Part shown: positions 15,904-23,955 of the stretch, piece after piece
Position numbering within the stretch: the first letter of the stretch is position 1
Layout: every line of letters begins with the position of its first letter
Source of the DNA: Opitutia bacterium
GTDB taxonomy: Bacteria > Verrucomicrobiota > Verrucomicrobiae > Opitutales > UBA953
Length of the DNA: 24,378 bases
Direction of reading: 5' to 3'
Assembly (NCBI GenBank): GCA_947488485.1
Contig: CANKZO010000017.1
Coordinates: forward strand, 1-24,378
Program-made: the position numbers and the translations under genes
The notes under the pieces: generated by a model
Told to the model about the DNA's origin: nothing
Seen by the model: the letters and a program-made list of their open reading frames with translations, nothing else
Databases searched by the model: none

Positions 15904-17661
15904 TTATTCAATGACGATGCGGAAGCCGAGCGTCCGGCTTTTCTCCCGCTTGAAGACCTGGCGGACCGGCAGGCCGGCGGCCGGGGCAGTGGCCACGCTG
16001 CCGCCCACCACGGGGGCGCGGGTCTCACCATCCTTGGCGGACGTCCATTCCTCGACATTGCCGACCAAGTCATGGAAGCCCTGCGCGTCGGCCTTGGCCG
16101 AACCCACGGGCCGGGCGTCGACTCCATCGGTATTGGCGGCGGTCCAGGCGACGTCGGATGAAGCCGGCTTGGTCAGATCGCCGGCTGCCGCGGCATGCTC
16201 GGCGAGGGACGGAAGCCGCGCCGGAGCCCCGACGATCCAGCCCAAGCGTCGGGCGAAAAGTTCGGCGTCGGCATAGGCTACTGATTCGACGGGATTGGCT
16301 TCGCGGCGTAAGGCGCTCGGGTTCGAGTCCATCAAAGAGGCGTAAAGGCCTTGGGGGATCTCCGTCCGATACATGCGCCCGGCATGACCGGGAATAGGAC
16401 GGAGCTGTCGGTCGGCTTCCGGCAGATAACCGCGGATCGTCGCCGCATGAGAGGCGATGAATTCGAGCTCCTGACGTTCGTCGTCCGCCGGTCGGAAGAC
16501 ACCGGTCCCGGCGTCGGCGAGGCGCCGGGCGTCCGTCAGGATGGTCTCAGCGAGACGGAGCGCATCGTCGGCCTGGCGGGAGCGCAAGGCCTGCCGCAGC
16601 CGACCGACCTCGGCCCGCACGCGCAGGATGTCGTCATGGAAGCGGGCGAAGTTCAGGCGCGTCGCCATCGTGGCTTCCTTGGCGCGGTCGGCGAACTGGC
16701 TGCGCGGATGCGCCGTGAGCAGGCGCGCGAAAGCATCGACCGCGTCCTGCCAATGGCGCGCGGCGCCGGTCCAATCGGACTTCGCTTCGGCGGCTTCGGC
16801 GGCGGCCTGGTGGCGGCGCACGTCTTCCCAAAGGAGCCCGGACACGGCCGTCTCGCGACGGATGCCCAGCTGTTCGGCGCGCCCGAAGGCGGTGTCCCGG
16901 ACGTCGCGATAGCGTGCGAGGAATTCGTTCTCGGCGTCGAGCGCCAGCGTGAAACGTTCCGCCGCTTCAGCATAACGGCCGGCCGCGAAGGATTTCTCGG
17001 CGTCGGCTTCCAGGGCCCTCCCCTTCTGCCAAAGCGCCGAGGACTCCAGTCGGCGGAGCCGGGTGTCGAGCAAGGCGCGCCGGCCGGAGTCGGCCAGGCC
17101 GGAGAACTGCCAGCGATCGGCGATCTCCTGCTCGCAGGCGACCGCCCGGCGGAGCTTCACGATGGCCGCGGCTTCGTCGTTCTTCGCCAGAGCGAGCGCC
17201 GCGGACTCGAGGGTGGCGGACTCCTGACGCAGCCGCTCGCCGCGCAGGAGGTGGAGGCGGCGACGCAAGGACACCAGACGCGGGTCCTCGGTGCCGACGG
17301 ACTGGCGGGCGGAAAGATACTCTTCTTGCGCCTGCAAGGCTTGTTCCAGCAGGCGGATGTCCTCTTCCGTGAGCTCGAAGCGCACCTGCCGGATTTTTTC
17401 GAAGGCCGCCTCGGCCTGCAGCGATCGCTGACGCAGGACTTCCGCGTCAGCGGCCGAGACCGTGAGCTCAGACTGGCGGGTCGTCCTTCGTTCCGAGGTG
17501 TAGAGCAGCAAGGAAGTGATGCCCAGGGCGGCGAACACCAGCAGGAGCAGCGGAAGCCTGATCCGGACCCAGAGGGCCTCGAAGGAGAAACGCCCGCGGC
17601 TCGCCCGGGGGTCCGTGGCGGGCACGAAGTCGGGTCTGGGTGGTCGAGGGCCGTTGCTCAT
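15904..17661 (-). CDS. Membrane-anchored protein with helical repeats and a C-terminal SUMF1/FGE-fold domain
   Basis: This 585-residue protein has a basic N-terminus, one membrane helix at about 35-54, and a long Arg/Glu/Ala-rich helical region (about 60-410) with TPR-like stretches such as FAAGRYAEAAERFTLALDAE (225-244). The C-terminal domain (about 425-585) resembles the formylglycine-generating-enzyme fold: IPQGLYASLMDSNPSA (435-450), FHDLVGNVEEWT (529-540) and the terminal LGFRIVIE. It holds no cysteine, so it cannot be a copper-dependent formylglycine oxidase; the only cysteine of the protein is C176. A structural or ligand-binding role at the membrane is likely (inference). It is divergent from tyrA. 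Confidence 0.82.
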   Translation of the reverse strand: MSNGPRPPRPDFVPATDPRASRGRFSFEALWVRIRLPLLLLVFAALGITSLLLYTSERRTTRQSELTVSAADAEVLRQRSLQAEAAFEKIRQVRFELTEEDIRLLEQALQAQEEYLSARQSVGTEDPRLVSLRRRLHLLRGERLRQESATLESAALALAKNDEAAAIVKLRRAVACEQEIADRWQFSGLADSGRRALLDTRLRRLESSALWQKGRALEADAEKSFAAGRYAEAAERFTLALDAENEFLARYRDVRDTAFGRAEQLGIRRETAVSGLLWEDVRRHQAAAEAAEAKSDWTGAARHWQDAVDAFARLLTAHPRSQFADRAKEATMATRLNFARFHDDILRVRAEVGRLRQALRSRQADDALRLAETILTDARRLADAGTGVFRPADDERQELEFIASHAATIRGYLPEADRQLRPIPGHAGRMYRTEIPQGLYASLMDSNPSALRREANPVESVAYADAELFARRLGWIVGAPARLPSLAEHAAAAGDLTKPASSDVAWTAANTDGVDARPVGSAKADAQGFHDLVGNVEEWTSAKDGETRAPVVGGSVATAPAAGLPVRQVFKREKSRTLGFRIVIE

Positions 17662-17700
17662 GAGCGGGCCGCCAACTTCGTCGCCGGCGGTTTGTTTGCT

Positions 17701-17728
17701 TTAATAGTTCGTCACTCTGGTTCATCAA
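17701..17728 (-). promoter_or_regulatory. Candidate promoter for the SUMF1-fold gene
   Basis: On the minus strand TTGATG (17728-17723) and TATTAA (17706-17701) are separated by 16 bases, close to a sigma-70 promoter. The region is the most AT-rich part of the 89-base divergent gap, and the gene start is 40 bases downstream. No matching plus-strand promoter for tyrA is equally convincing. Confidence 0.35.
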
Positions 17729-17750
17729 AGTCATACCTTCAATATTGGAA

Positions 17751-18605
17751 ATGGCTCAATTCAAGCGCATCGCCGTAGTCGGCGCCGGCCTCATCGGCGG
17801 CTCCATCCTCCTCGCGGCGGCGCGGAAGGGGCTGGCCGGTTCGCTCGCGTGCTGGTCCCGCTCGGCGGGCTCTCGGGAGACCTTGCGCGCTTTCGGCGTG
17901 GCGGAAGTCTTCGAGAGCGCGGCGGACTGCGTCCGGGGCGCCGATCTGGTCATCGTGACCACGCCGGTCGACACCGCCGAGGAGACCTTCCTCGCCATCG
18001 CCCCCGGCCTCGCGCCCGGCGCCGTGGTCACCGACGCCGGTAGCGTCAAAGGTTCGATCCTGCTCGCCGCCCGTCGCCTGCCCGCCGCGAATCCGTTCGT
18101 GGGCGCGCATCCCATGGCCGGCGGGGAAAAGGCCGGCGCCGCGCACGCGTCCGCGGACCTTTTCGAAGGACGCGTCTGCTTCCTGACGCCGACCGGCGCC
18201 GAAGATCCGCAGGCCCTGGCCACCGTCCGTCGCTTCTGGCAGCAACTCGGCTCGGTCCTGCATGAGACCGACGCCGCCAAGCACGACGAGATCGTGGCCG
18301 CGATCAGCCATGTGCCGCACGCCGCCGCCTCGGCGCTCATGCTCGCCGTGATGGACCAGTCCGGCTTCCGCCGCTTCGCGGTCGGCGCGGGCCTGCGCGA
18401 CACGACCCGCATCGCCGCCGGCGAAGAAAATCTCTGGGTCGGCATCATGCTCGCCAACGCCCGGCACACCGCCGCCGGCCTCCGCGACGTCGAGAAGCGC
18501 GCGGCCGAACTCCGTACCGCCGTCGAAGCAAACGACGCCGTCGCCCTACGTCGCCTCCTCGCCGAAGCCCGCATCGCCCGCCAGAACCTGGACCGGCCCG
18601 AATGA
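17751..18605 (+). CDS. tyrA: Prephenate/arogenate dehydrogenase
   Basis: This 284-residue NAD(P)-dependent enzyme oxidatively decarboxylates prephenate or arogenate on the way to tyrosine. The cofactor-binding motif is VVGAGLIGGSI (9-19). DAGSVKGSI, GAHPMAGGEKAG and HDEIVAAISHVPH are the family blocks with the catalytic and substrate-contacting histidines, and GLRDTTRIA supplies an arginine. There is no chorismate mutase or ACT domain, so feedback control would have to lie elsewhere. I chose the ATG at 17751; a TTG at 17745 in frame is less likely. The stop overlaps the start of aroA-cmk in an ATGA. Confidence 0.93.
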   Translation: MAQFKRIAVVGAGLIGGSILLAAARKGLAGSLACWSRSAGSRETLRAFGVAEVFESAADCVRGADLVIVTTPVDTAEETFLAIAPGLAPGAVVTDAGSVKGSILLAARRLPAANPFVGAHPMAGGEKAGAAHASADLFEGRVCFLTPTGAEDPQALATVRRFWQQLGSVLHETDAAKHDEIVAAISHVPHAAASALMLAVMDQSGFRRFAVGAGLRDTTRIAAGEENLWVGIMLANARHTAAGLRDVEKRAAELRTAVEANDAVALRRLLAEARIARQNLDRPE

Positions 18606-20635
18606 GTCAGACCCTCGTCATCCGCCCTTTCCAAACGCCTGCCCGCGGCGTCGCCCAAGTCCCGGGTTCGAAGAGCATCACCAACCGCGCCCTAATCCTG
18701 GCCGCGCTCGCCGACGGCGTCACGCTGTTCACCGGGGCGCTCTTCAGCCGTGACACCCGCATCCTCATCGCCGCCCTGCGCGCGCTGGGCTTCGAAGTGA
18801 CCGACGACGAAGCCGCCGGCACGATCCGGATAATCGGCCTCGGCGGCCGCATCCCGCACGCTCGCGCGAAGTTGCATGTCGGCAACGCCGGCACCGCCGC
18901 GCGCTTCCTCACCGCCTTCCTGGCGCTCTCCCCGGGCGGCGAGTATGAACTCGACGGCGACGAAGCCATGCGGGCCCGCCCGATGCGCGGCCTGCTCGAC
19001 GCCCTGGGCGCGGCCGGCTGCCGCGCGATCGCCCCCGATGGTAAGCCGGCGAACGGTTTCCCGTTCACGCTTCACACGACCGGGAAGCTCGGTCGTCTCG
19101 AGGTCGATGCCTCGGCCTCTTCCCAGCTCCTGTCCGCGCTGCTCATGGTGCTCCCGCTTTCGGCCGGCGCCACGGTGAGCATGAAGGGCTCCACGGTCTC
19201 CGAACCGTTCGTCGAGATGACCGCGCGCATGTGCGGGCAGTTCGGCCGGCCCCTGACGCGTCTCGCCGACGGCAGCTGGAGTTGCGTCGTGCCGGGCGCC
19301 TACGTCGCCCAGCCCACCTACGCGATCGAGCCCGACGCCACCGCCGCTAGCTATTTCATCGCGCTCCCGGCCGTGACCGGCGCCCGTGCCTCCGTCCGCA
19401 TCGAAGGCTACGCCGATGGCGGCCTCCAGGGTGATACCGCCTTCGCCAAGGTCGCCGCGGCCTGCGGCGCCAAGCTGCGTTCGGCCGACGGTACGTTGGT
19501 CGCGGATTCCTGGTCCGCCATCCGTGGGGGCGACTTCGACTTCAACGCCTTCTCTGACACCTTCCTCACGCTGGCGACCATCGCCGCTTTGGCCGACGGA
19601 CCGGTGAAGATCCGCGGCATCGCCCACACGCGTAAGCAGGAGACCGACCGCGTGCTCGCGATGGCGACCGAATTGGAACGACTCGGCCTCAAGGTCGAAC
19701 CCACCGCCGCGCAGCTACGGACGGACGAATCACTTTCTTCGCTGACCATTTTTCCGAGCAAGGCGGCCTTGCGTCAGGCGGCCGCCGCGGGTCCCGTCTC
19801 GATCCACACCTACGAGGATCATCGCATGGCGATGAGTTTCGGCATCCTCGGCAGCTTCGACCTCTTCGGCGATGGCCGTCCGTGGATCGCGATCGAAGAC
19901 CCCGCCTGCACGGGCAAGACCTTCCCGCATTTCTTCCAGGCCCTCGAGGCTCTGCGGACGAACTTCGTGCGCGTCTCCGTGGATGGAGGCGCCGCCTCTG
20001 GGAAGTCGAGCACCAGTCGCCGACTCGCCCAGTTGCACGGCCTGCTACACGTCGATACCGGCGCGCATTATCGTAGCCTCACCCGAGCGCTCCTACTCGC
20101 CGGCGCCTCCGCCGACGATCCCACCTCCGTGAAGGCCGCCCTGGCCAAGCTGCGCATCGGCTCGCGCATCGTGGCCCGCCAAGGTGCGCGCAGTTCCGCG
20201 CTCACCCTCGACGGGGTACTGCCCGACGACGCCGACCTACGAACGCCCGAGGTCAACGCGGCGGTCTCGAAGATCGCCGCCCTGCCCTCCGTCCGGACCT
20301 TCCTCCTCGAATACCAACGCTCGCAGGTGAAGCTCGCGAGCGAGCAAGGTTTCGCCGGCGTGGTGATGGAAGGCCGTGACATCGGCTCCGTCGTCCTGCC
20401 CGACGCCGAAGTCCGCATCTTCCTCGAAGCCGACGCCGAAGCGCGCTCCCAGCGCCGGGCAGCCGAAGGCCAGGCCGATCAGGTCGTCCAGCGCGACCAT
20501 CTCGACGCCACGCGTAAGACCGCCCCGCTGGTCTGCCCCCACGGCGCCTGCCGCCTGGACAACACGCACCTCCCGCTCGAAGCGGTCGTGGCCCAGATCG
20601 GCGAGCTGATCAAGGTGGCCGCCCTGCCCCGATGA
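18602..20635 (+). CDS. aroA-cmk: Bifunctional 3-phosphoshikimate 1-carboxyvinyltransferase / cytidylate kinase
   Basis: This 677-residue protein joins two complete enzymes. Residues 1 to about 453 are EPSP synthase, making 5-enolpyruvylshikimate 3-phosphate: PGSKSITNRA (21-30), NAGTAAR (95-101), D319, RKQETDR (344-350), YEDHRMAM (404-411) and CTGKTFPHFF (436-445). Residues about 455-677 are CMP/dCMP kinase: P-loop DGGAASGKSS (461-470), VDTGAHYRSLT (484-494), GRDIGSVVLPDAEVRIFLEA (591-610) and RDHLDATRKTAPL (631-643). The junction is short, with no visible linker. The same fusion is annotated in some Betaproteobacteria. ATGA overlaps couple it to tyrA upstream and plsC downstream. Both active sites look intact. 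Confidence 0.95.
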   Translation: MSQTLVIRPFQTPARGVAQVPGSKSITNRALILAALADGVTLFTGALFSRDTRILIAALRALGFEVTDDEAAGTIRIIGLGGRIPHARAKLHVGNAGTAARFLTAFLALSPGGEYELDGDEAMRARPMRGLLDALGAAGCRAIAPDGKPANGFPFTLHTTGKLGRLEVDASASSQLLSALLMVLPLSAGATVSMKGSTVSEPFVEMTARMCGQFGRPLTRLADGSWSCVVPGAYVAQPTYAIEPDATAASYFIALPAVTGARASVRIEGYADGGLQGDTAFAKVAAACGAKLRSADGTLVADSWSAIRGGDFDFNAFSDTFLTLATIAALADGPVKIRGIAHTRKQETDRVLAMATELERLGLKVEPTAAQLRTDESLSSLTIFPSKAALRQAAAAGPVSIHTYEDHRMAMSFGILGSFDLFGDGRPWIAIEDPACTGKTFPHFFQALEALRTNFVRVSVDGGAASGKSSTSRRLAQLHGLLHVDTGAHYRSLTRALLLAGASADDPTSVKAALAKLRIGSRIVARQGARSSALTLDGVLPDDADLRTPEVNAAVSKIAALPSVRTFLLEYQRSQVKLASEQGFAGVVMEGRDIGSVVLPDAEVRIFLEADAEARSQRRAAEGQADQVVQRDHLDATRKTAPLVCPHGACRLDNTHLPLEAVVAQIGELIKVAALPR

Positions 20636-21276
20636 TCCTCGATTCGAAGAACCTGATCTACAAGGCCGTCTACCACGGCGCGCGTTCGTTCATCGAGGTC
20701 TTCGCCACCTTGGAAGTCGAAGGCTGGGAGAACGTCCCCTCCGGCGCGTGTCTCTTCGCTTCGAACCACCAAAGCATGCTGGACCCACCCCTCCTGGGTT
20801 CCTGCCTGCCCCGGGAGATCTCCTTCATCGCCCGCCGCACGCTCTTCGACAACCCGGTCTTCGGCTTCGTGATCCGGGCCTGCCATTCCATCCCCGTCGA
20901 CCGCGGCGAAGCGGACATCGGCGCGATCCGCGCGGCCTTGGCCGCCTTGGCCGCCGGCGAAGGGCTGCTCATCTTTCCGGAAGGCACCCGCAGCCATGAC
21001 GGCGTGATCGCTTCGCCCAAGGCCGGGGCCGGTCTGCTAGCCTGCAAGTCCGGCGTGCCGGTCGTCCCGATCCATATCCGCGGCGCGCGCGATGTCCTCC
21101 CGCGGGGAGCCAATTTCCCGGTCGGTTCGGCGCGGATCCGGGTGCGTTTCGGCAAGGCGATGTTGCCGGCGGAATACGATCCGGGCGCGGATCATCGCGA
21201 CCGTTCGATCGAAGCATCCCGCCGCATCCTGGAGCGTATCAAGTCGCTCCCGGATTGCGCCGAGCCAGGTCTCTGA
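20632..21276 (+). CDS. plsC: 1-acyl-sn-glycerol-3-phosphate acyltransferase
   Basis: This 214-residue membrane-associated enzyme acylates lysophosphatidic acid to phosphatidic acid, the precursor of all phospholipids. The catalytic motif I NHQSMLD (45-51) has the NHx4D spacing, and motif III FPEGTRS (115-121) binds the glycerol phosphate. The block VPVVPIHIRGA is the usual motif IV region. It has no strongly hydrophobic N-terminal helix, so membrane contact may be peripheral. It overlaps the aroA-cmk stop by four bases (ATGA); cmk-plsC adjacency is common in bacteria, which supports the order here. dnaN converges on it with a 9-base gap. Confidence 0.93.
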   Translation: MILDSKNLIYKAVYHGARSFIEVFATLEVEGWENVPSGACLFASNHQSMLDPPLLGSCLPREISFIARRTLFDNPVFGFVIRACHSIPVDRGEADIGAIRAALAALAAGEGLLIFPEGTRSHDGVIASPKAGAGLLACKSGVPVVPIHIRGARDVLPRGANFPVGSARIRVRFGKAMLPAEYDPGADHRDRSIEASRRILERIKSLPDCAEPGL

Positions 21277-21285
21277 GCGGACCGC

Positions 21286-22413
21286 TTACGAGATCCGCTG
21301 CGGCATCACGACGCAGAGGAAATCGTCCTTGAGCCCGCGGATCACGCCCGGGGACATCTCGTCCTTGAACTCGAAATCGACTTCGTCTTCGGTGAGCGCC
21401 TTGAGCGGGTCGATGATGTACTGAGGGTTGAACGCGATGTTCACGTCCGGGCCTTCGTATTTCACCGCGATCGGTTCGTGCGCTTCGCCGCTTTCCGATT
21501 TCGCGGAGATCTCGAGATTCTGCGTCTTCTTCGTGACGCTCATGCGGATGGTGTTGTTGCGGTCGTCCGTCATCAGCGCGGCGCGGTTGACGCTCTCGAG
21601 GAGCTTCTCGCGTTCGAGGCGGACCTTCGAGCCGGCGTCCTTGGGGATGACCTGGCGGTAGTTCGGGTAGTTGCCTTCGACGACCTTGGAGACCAGCTGG
21701 ATGCGGTCCACGAGGCCTTCCTCGTTCTTCGGGATGTCGATGGTGAAGCCGACCTGGCGCTCGTTGTGGGAGACGTGGGCTTCGCCGCCGGACTTCAACA
21801 GGCGCATCAGTTCGATGATGGTGCGGGCCGGCAGGATGAGGGCCAAGGCCTTGTCGGTGCCGGCGAGCTTGCGTTCGCACTTGGCGAGGCGGCGGCCGTC
21901 AGTCGCGACGACCGTGAGCTTGCCTTCGGCGAATTCGAAGAACACGCCGTTGAGGATATAGCGATTCTCGTCGGACGACTGCGCGTAGCTCACCTTGCGG
22001 AGCATGTCACCGAGGTCATCCTGGTTGATCGAGATGGTCGGCTGGCCGGCGAAATTGGAGATCGGCGGGAACTGGTCGGCAGGCAGGCCGGCGACCTGGA
22101 AGACGGAACTTCCGGAAGTGATCTTCACGCGATCCTTGCCGGTGAGTTCGACGATGGTGTCGCTGCTCGAGAGGGCGCGGACGATCGGGACGAGTTTCTT
22201 GACCGGCAAGGTGATGCGACCGGGAGAAGAAACCGCGGCCTTGATGCGGCAGCAAATGCCGAGATCGAGGTTGGTGGTCGTCAGGGTGACCGTGTCGCCT
22301 TCGGCTTCGATGAGCACGTTCTGGAGGATCGGCATCGTGGCGCGGCTGCCGACCACGTTGGTCACGCTGGAGAGGCCGTTGAAAAAGTGATTCCGGTTAA
22401 CCTTGAACTTCAT
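21286..22413 (-). CDS. dnaN: DNA polymerase III sliding clamp (beta subunit)
   Basis: This 375-residue protein forms the ring-shaped dimer that tethers DNA polymerase III to DNA. The three clamp domains are evident. MKFKVNRNHFFNGLSSV opens domain 1, LPADQFPPIS ends it, and SSDENRYILNGVFFEF with LTVVATDGRRLAKCE marks domain 2. VEGNYPNYRQVIPKD, RAALMTDDRNNTIRMSV and the terminal VVMPQRIS mark domain 3 and the peptide-binding pocket. The ATG at 22413 matches the family N-terminus; an upstream ATG at 22467 would add 18 residues unlike any clamp. dnaA is not beside it, unlike the common dnaA-dnaN order. A 249-base non-coding region lies upstream. Confidence 0.97.
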   Translation of the reverse strand: MKFKVNRNHFFNGLSSVTNVVGSRATMPILQNVLIEAEGDTVTLTTTNLDLGICCRIKAAVSSPGRITLPVKKLVPIVRALSSSDTIVELTGKDRVKITSGSSVFQVAGLPADQFPPISNFAGQPTISINQDDLGDMLRKVSYAQSSDENRYILNGVFFEFAEGKLTVVATDGRRLAKCERKLAGTDKALALILPARTIIELMRLLKSGGEAHVSHNERQVGFTIDIPKNEEGLVDRIQLVSKVVEGNYPNYRQVIPKDAGSKVRLEREKLLESVNRAALMTDDRNNTIRMSVTKKTQNLEISAKSESGEAHEPIAVKYEGPDVNIAFNPQYIIDPLKALTEDEVDFEFKDEMSPGVIRGLKDDFLCVVMPQRIS

Positions 22414-22662
22414 GATGACGTCAGAATTGAGCAGAGGCGGGGGCAGAGGCAACCCCTCATTGCCCACATACCGGACGGTACTGTATCTATTCTCTCTTCA
22501 TTTATAAATACCAGTAGCATCAGTAGGGGGCGGAAGACCGTACATAGTTCCGCAAGACGCTGGTGAGAGGGAGTATCCGCCTCGGTCGCTTCTGTGCCTA
22601 AGGCGTGAATAACCTCAGGCTTGTTCACATGGTCTCAGCGGCACCGGTTGCCCACCGTCTGT
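22414..22662. promoter_or_regulatory. dnaN upstream region with an AT-rich patch and DnaA-box-like sites
   Basis: This is the longest gap in the window and holds no convincing gene. An AT-rich patch at 22480-22510 includes the perfect palindrome ATTTATAAAT (22500-22509). Near-matches to the DnaA box TTATNCACA follow: 22593-22601 (minus, TTAGGCACA), 22604-22612 (minus, TTATTCACG) and 22621-22629 (plus, TTGTTCACA), each with one mismatch. A weaker site at 22659-22667 (plus, two mismatches) reaches into the end of pssA. The second and third sites face each other as a dyad. The region should contain the dnaN promoter; an origin or DnaA-controlled promoter is speculative. Confidence 0.4.
22605..22628. 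repeat. Dyad between dnaN and pssA
   Basis: Arms GTGAATAA (22605-22612) and TTGTTCAC (22621-22628) are complementary at seven of eight positions, with an eight-base spacer CCTCAGGC. It lies 35 bases after the pssA stop. It could be a terminator of the pssA operon, although no T-run follows, or an operator; its arms are also DnaA-box-like. Confidence 0.45.
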
Positions 22663-23556
22663 TCACACCTTGGACACCGGCTCATCGTCGTCGTCCGGCG
22701 CGGGATCCATCTCGCTCTTTTTCAGCAAGAAGGCGTGACGGAAAAGGCTGTAGAGAACGTAGCCGAGGAAGACCGCCGGAAAGGAGTATTGCGGGTAACG
22801 GAAGATGACCGCTGCCAGGATGATGATCAGGATGAAGCCGCGGGTCTTGGCCTGAGCCGTCCAATCCAGCTTCTTGAAGCTAGGGAAGCGCACATTGCTC
22901 ACCATCAGGAAGGAGATGACCAGCATGACCGGCAGCAGGATCCAGGACCAGGCTTGGACAGCTTGTTCAAAGGGGTCCTTCTGGTCGGAGGAGACCATGA
23001 CCTTGGAGAGGACCAGCACCAGGGAGGCGATCATCCCGGCGGCGGCGGGCGAAGGCAGGCCCACGAAATCGCCCCCGGCGGCGCGCTTCTCATTACCCGG
23101 GACCAACGGGTTGGTCAGGACGTTGAAACGGGCCAGACGGACGCCGGCGCAAAGCAGGTAGATGAAAGCCAGCAGCCAGGTCACCAACTGGACGTTGTCC
23201 GTCACCTCAGGCTTGATGACCAGGAAGCAGGCCATCAGGGCCGGGGCCACGCCGAAAGAGACCGTATCGGCGATGGAATCGAACTCGGCCCCGAAGAGGG
23301 ATTCCCGCTTGGTGGCGCGGGCGACCCGGCCGTCGAACAGATCGCAGACGCAGGCGAAAAGGATGAACCAGACCGCCATATTATAGTGATCGGCGCGGCC
23401 TTCGGGGGTCAGCGAGGTGAAGCGCGCCTCGATGCAGTTCTTGATGGCCAGGAAGCCGCAGAGCATGTTGCCCGCCGTGAACAGGTTCGGCAGGAGATAG
23501 ATGCGGGCCGCTTCCTCAGGAGAGGAATATTGGCGCTTTTCGGGAGGGGTCGTCAC
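22663..23556 (-). CDS. pssA: CDP-diacylglycerol-serine O-phosphatidyltransferase
   Basis: This 297-residue integral membrane enzyme makes phosphatidylserine from CDP-diacylglycerol and serine, leading to phosphatidylethanolamine. The CDP-alcohol phosphotransferase motif is complete: D72, D75-G76, A79-R80, G89, D93 and D97. The block FVGLPSPAAAGM is typical of the PssA branch. About six to eight hydrophobic helices are visible, and the C-terminal tail is acidic (PAPDDDDEP). The start is a GTG at 23556, 2 bases after the stop of the RelE-fold gene, so translation is probably coupled to it. Confidence 0.93.
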   Translation of the reverse strand: MTTPPEKRQYSSPEEAARIYLLPNLFTAGNMLCGFLAIKNCIEARFTSLTPEGRADHYNMAVWFILFACVCDLFDGRVARATKRESLFGAEFDSIADTVSFGVAPALMACFLVIKPEVTDNVQLVTWLLAFIYLLCAGVRLARFNVLTNPLVPGNEKRAAGGDFVGLPSPAAAGMIASLVLVLSKVMVSSDQKDPFEQAVQAWSWILLPVMLVISFLMVSNVRFPSFKKLDWTAQAKTRGFILIIILAAVIFRYPQYSFPAVFLGYVLYSLFRHAFLLKKSEMDPAPDDDDEPVSKV

Positions 23557-23558
23557 GG

Positions 23559-23915
23559 TCAGGACTTCGGGGGTTCGTCGAGGTATTTCCAGAAACCGCC
23601 TTCTTGTTCGATCCGCGCCTCGTCTTCCGGGAACGGGAGGTGTGAACGGAACGCGAAGTCGGCGTAGGTGTGCTTATGCAGCACGTAATTGGCGAGCAGC
23701 GAGCCTTCGCTGGCTTCGAAATAGATGCGGAACTCACCGACGCGCAGGCGGTGATAAGTGTGGCCGCCGCGGCGGACGGTACCGAGTTCCGAGCTGCCCC
23801 GGAGGAGTTCGTCCGCGGTCAGGGAAGTGAATGCCTCGACGACTTCCATCTGCTCCAAGGTCGGCAGCTTCGCGAGCTCGCGCATCGCCTGGTCGCTGAA
23901 GTTCACTTGGTACAT
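23559..23915 (-). CDS. RelE/ParE-superfamily protein without a visible antitoxin
   Basis: This 118-residue protein fits the RelE/ParE fold. An N-terminal strand MYQVNFSDQAMRELAKLP leads into helices, then YHRLRVGEFRIYFE (54-67) and NYVLHKHTYADFAFR (76-90). R57, R63, K81 and Y84 are at positions where RelE-type nucleases carry basic and tyrosine residues. A C-terminal extension of about 28 residues (91-118) goes beyond the usual domain. Toxins of this family cleave mRNA on the ribosome, but no antitoxin gene is adjacent. It sits between a phosphatase gene (40 bases upstream) and pssA (2 bases downstream), so it may be a domesticated or regulatory member. Function is not established. Confidence 0.75.
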   Translation of the reverse strand: MYQVNFSDQAMRELAKLPTLEQMEVVEAFTSLTADELLRGSSELGTVRRGGHTYHRLRVGEFRIYFEASEGSLLANYVLHKHTYADFAFRSHLPFPEDEARIEQEGGFWKYLDEPPKS

Positions 23916-23955
23916 CGTTAGGGAGAAGGAAACGCCGCGCCGCTCGTCACCGCAA

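Noticed and set aside
18692..19627. 311-residue open frame antisense to aroA
   Set aside because: It is an Arg/Gly/Ala-rich shadow of a gene with complete EPSP synthase motifs.
22410..22628. 72-residue open frame on minus in the dnaN upstream gap
   Set aside because: It overlaps the dnaN start, has no recognisable motif or ribosome-binding site and mixed composition. The region looks regulatory.
23559..23915. A complete toxin-antitoxin module
   Set aside because: The RelE-fold protein is present, but neither side holds a small antitoxin-like gene; the neighbours are a phosphatase gene and pssA.
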